NCBI GenBank assembly: GCA_900543365.1
Contig: UQRG01000065.1
Location: forward strand, 1-7,747
From: an uncultured Eubacterium sp.
GTDB taxonomy: Bacteria > Bacillota > Clostridia > Lachnospirales > CAG-274
Direction of reading: 5' to 3'
DNA length: 7,747 bases
The position numbers and the translations under genes were made by a program. Shown piece by piece: positions 6,922 through 7,747 of this stretch. Every line of letters begins with the position of its first letter. Position 1 is the stretch's first letter. The notes below the pieces were generated by a model. The model did no database searches, was not told the origin of the DNA, and saw only the letters and a list, made by a program, of their open reading frames with translations.

Positions 6922-7038
6922 CTAAACCATAATACAATTTAATGCAATTCTACTTTTTATAATAACATTACCATCTTTATAATCAATATTAATACCTAAA
7001 ACTTTAGATATATTTCTAATTTTTACATATCTAAAAAA
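6922..7038 (-). pseudogene. Fragment of a copper-amine-oxidase-N-type 'stalk' domain protein
   Basis: The minus strand between two stop codons (7041-7039 and 6924-6922) encodes 38 residues. Its core has RYVKIRNISKVLGINIDYKD followed by GNVIIKSR. This strongly resembles the repeat seen in copper amine oxidase N-terminal and related extracellular domains of Clostridia, of the form YVPLRxIAexLGaxVxYxxGxVxI. There is no start codon, no signal peptide, and stops on both sides, so it is a relic of a longer surface or secreted protein. The similarity is judged by eye from a short stretch. Confidence 0.4.
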
Positions 7039-7136
7039 CTAAAGATATATTTAAAGATGATGGCTTGTATGTTGCAGATAATTATATTATAAATAAATTT
7101 AAATTTCTACTAGTAGATAATATAAATAGTTTGATG
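7035..7136 (+). pseudogene. Upstream fragment of the broken plus-strand gene
   Basis: This stretch is in the same frame as 7164-7505 and separated from it by a TAG at 7137-7139; the bases after the TAG stay open into the next part. It encodes 34 residues (KTKDIFKDDGLYVADNYI and on through NKFKFLLVDNINSLM) with no start codon or ribosome binding site. It looks protein-like rather than random, which suggests a former longer gene interrupted by a point mutation. Confidence 0.35.
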
Positions 7137-7163
7137 TAGGATAAGTTTAATGGTTTTATAGTT

Positions 7164-7505
7164 TTGAATGACCAGTCAATAAGTAGTTATAAAATTTCAA
7201 AAAATGTAAAAGCAAAACAGGATTTAATGAGTTTAGAAAAATTAATGAATTATTCTGTATATATTACTATTAATGAAAATGTAAATTTACATAAACAAGC
7301 TCAAAACATATTTGAATGTATATCTGTAATAAAAAAACAAAAATTTATGCCAGACAGTATTACTATATGTTTAGGAGATTTTGATTTTTTGACGGTTAAT
7401 GATTGGCAAACAATTAGTTCATATAGCGACACATTATTCAAACTTGTTAATGCAGTGAACAACTCAAGTGACGATTCTAAACTAAGCAAAAAGTCATTAT
7501 CTTAA
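7164..7505 (+). CDS. Hypothetical protein, likely fragment of a decayed gene
   Basis: I do not recognise this 113-residue protein. The open frame would start at TTG (7164) without a ribosome binding site; an internal ATG (7227, residue 22) has a modest AGGA four bases upstream. No signal peptide or membrane segment is visible. The sequence has a balanced soluble composition, with DSITICLGDFDFLTVNDW near residues 60-77 looking like a folded-domain edge, and a Ser/Lys/Asp-rich tail. The frame stays open upstream to 7140 and, past one TAG, back to 7035, so this is probably the 3' part of a broken gene. It ends 194 bp before the hairpin at 7699. No function is proposed. Confidence 0.4.
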   Translation: MNDQSISSYKISKNVKAKQDLMSLEKLMNYSVYITINENVNLHKQAQNIFECISVIKKQKFMPDSITICLGDFDFLTVNDWQTISSYSDTLFKLVNAVNNSSDDSKLSKKSLS

Positions 7506-7698
7506 ACCACTTTTAATAAATTTATAACTTAAAAATCCAGAAACGGCAAGATAAGGGAAGAAGGTCTGTATTTGGTTTAAATTTGTTTTAATTTTACATT
7601 ACTGTTTTTATGTAAATCAATGGATACATTATAATCATTCTATTTTTTTATATATGATTGTATAATATTTAATACGATATAAATAATAAATAGTTTTC
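7506..7698. other. Non-coding AT-rich stretch
   Basis: I see no gene here. A 7-bp inverted repeat (TTTACAT 7593-7599 and ATGTAAA 7610-7616) and an isolated TATAAT (7630-7635) with a poor -35 (TTTATG, 17 bp upstream) are the only visible structures. Confidence 0.5.
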
Positions 7699-7727
7699 AA
7701 AGAGGATAGTATTTTTCTATCCTCTTT
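7699..7727. terminator. Strong 11-bp hairpin, probable intrinsic terminator
   Basis: AAAGAGGATAG (7699-7709) and CTATCCTCTTT (7717-7727) are perfect reverse complements around a 7-base T-rich loop. The AAAG/CTTT ends provide an A-tract on one side and a T-tract on the other in both orientations, so it could act bidirectionally. It may end transcription of a gene entering from the right edge or of the broken plus-strand gene. Confidence 0.6.
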
Positions 7728-7747
7728 AAATTTGAATTGTTGTTTAT

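Larger units (their letters stand above)
6410..7034. other. Gene-poor region between mreB and the decayed right flank
   Basis: No credible protein gene lies here. The extremely AT-rich sequence contains the mreB promoter (left end), a strong plus-strand promoter at 6576-6604, a 12-bp tandem repeat at 6715-6738, a terminator-like hairpin at 6788-6837, an imperfect inverted repeat (6546-6560 and 6850-6864), a second direct copy of its left arm at 6878-6890, and a minus-strand protein-domain remnant at 6922-7038. The few ATGs run into stop codons within ten codons or so. Confidence 0.6.

Noticed and set aside
7301..7489. Minus-strand ORF of 62 codons
   Set aside because: It is antisense to the plus-strand relic, with no ribosome binding site or domain; the plus-strand reading is more protein-like.
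7630..7635. TATAAT as a promoter for a short RNA ending at the 7699 hairpin
   Set aside because: The -35 at 17-bp spacing (TTTATG) is poor and TATAAT is frequent by chance in this AT-rich stretch.

Overview
This AT-rich window reads as chromosomal DNA of a low-GC Firmicute of the class Clostridia. The evidence is the gene order (mreB-mreC-mreD-PBP2-min genes-rodA), the Gram-positive type Shine-Dalgarno sequences (AGGAGG, GGAGG), the short intergenic gaps and the A/T-ending codons. I cannot name the genus; a Lachnospiraceae-like organism is a guess.

About 85% of the window (positions 1-6409) is one cell-shape and division-site operon on the minus strand. In transcription order it holds mreB (actin-like filament), mreC and mreD (membrane partners of MreB), a class B penicillin-binding protein of the PBP2/MrdA type (transpeptidase), minD and minE (division-site placement), and the first 101 codons of rodA (SEDS glycosyltransferase), which runs off the left edge. 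MreB filaments and MreC/MreD position the RodA-PBP2 pair that builds lateral cell wall. MinD/MinE normally keep the MinC inhibitor of FtsZ at the poles. Several genes touch or overlap (mreC/mreD share one base, minE and rodA abut), which supports co-transcription from a candidate sigma-A promoter about 40 bp upstream of mreB. The notable oddity is that minC, usually just before minD in clostridial versions of this operon, is absent: only 110 bp separate the PBP2 gene from minD.

The right end (6410-7747) is a gene-poor flank. Next to the mreB promoter is a roughly 320-bp segment bounded by an imperfect inverted repeat. It contains a near-consensus plus-strand sigma-A promoter, no meaningful ORF, and a hairpin followed by seven Ts, so it could be a small independent RNA gene. 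Further right are signs of gene decay: a minus-strand scrap resembling a copper-amine-oxidase-N-type ('stalk') domain, and a plus-strand reading frame broken by an in-frame TAG whose larger half (7164-7505) encodes 113 residues of unknown function. A strong hairpin at 7699-7727 is probably a terminator. The flank looks like a former gene-exchange or decay site beside a conserved operon. I see no complete novel system; the small-RNA unit and the missing minC are the best leads.
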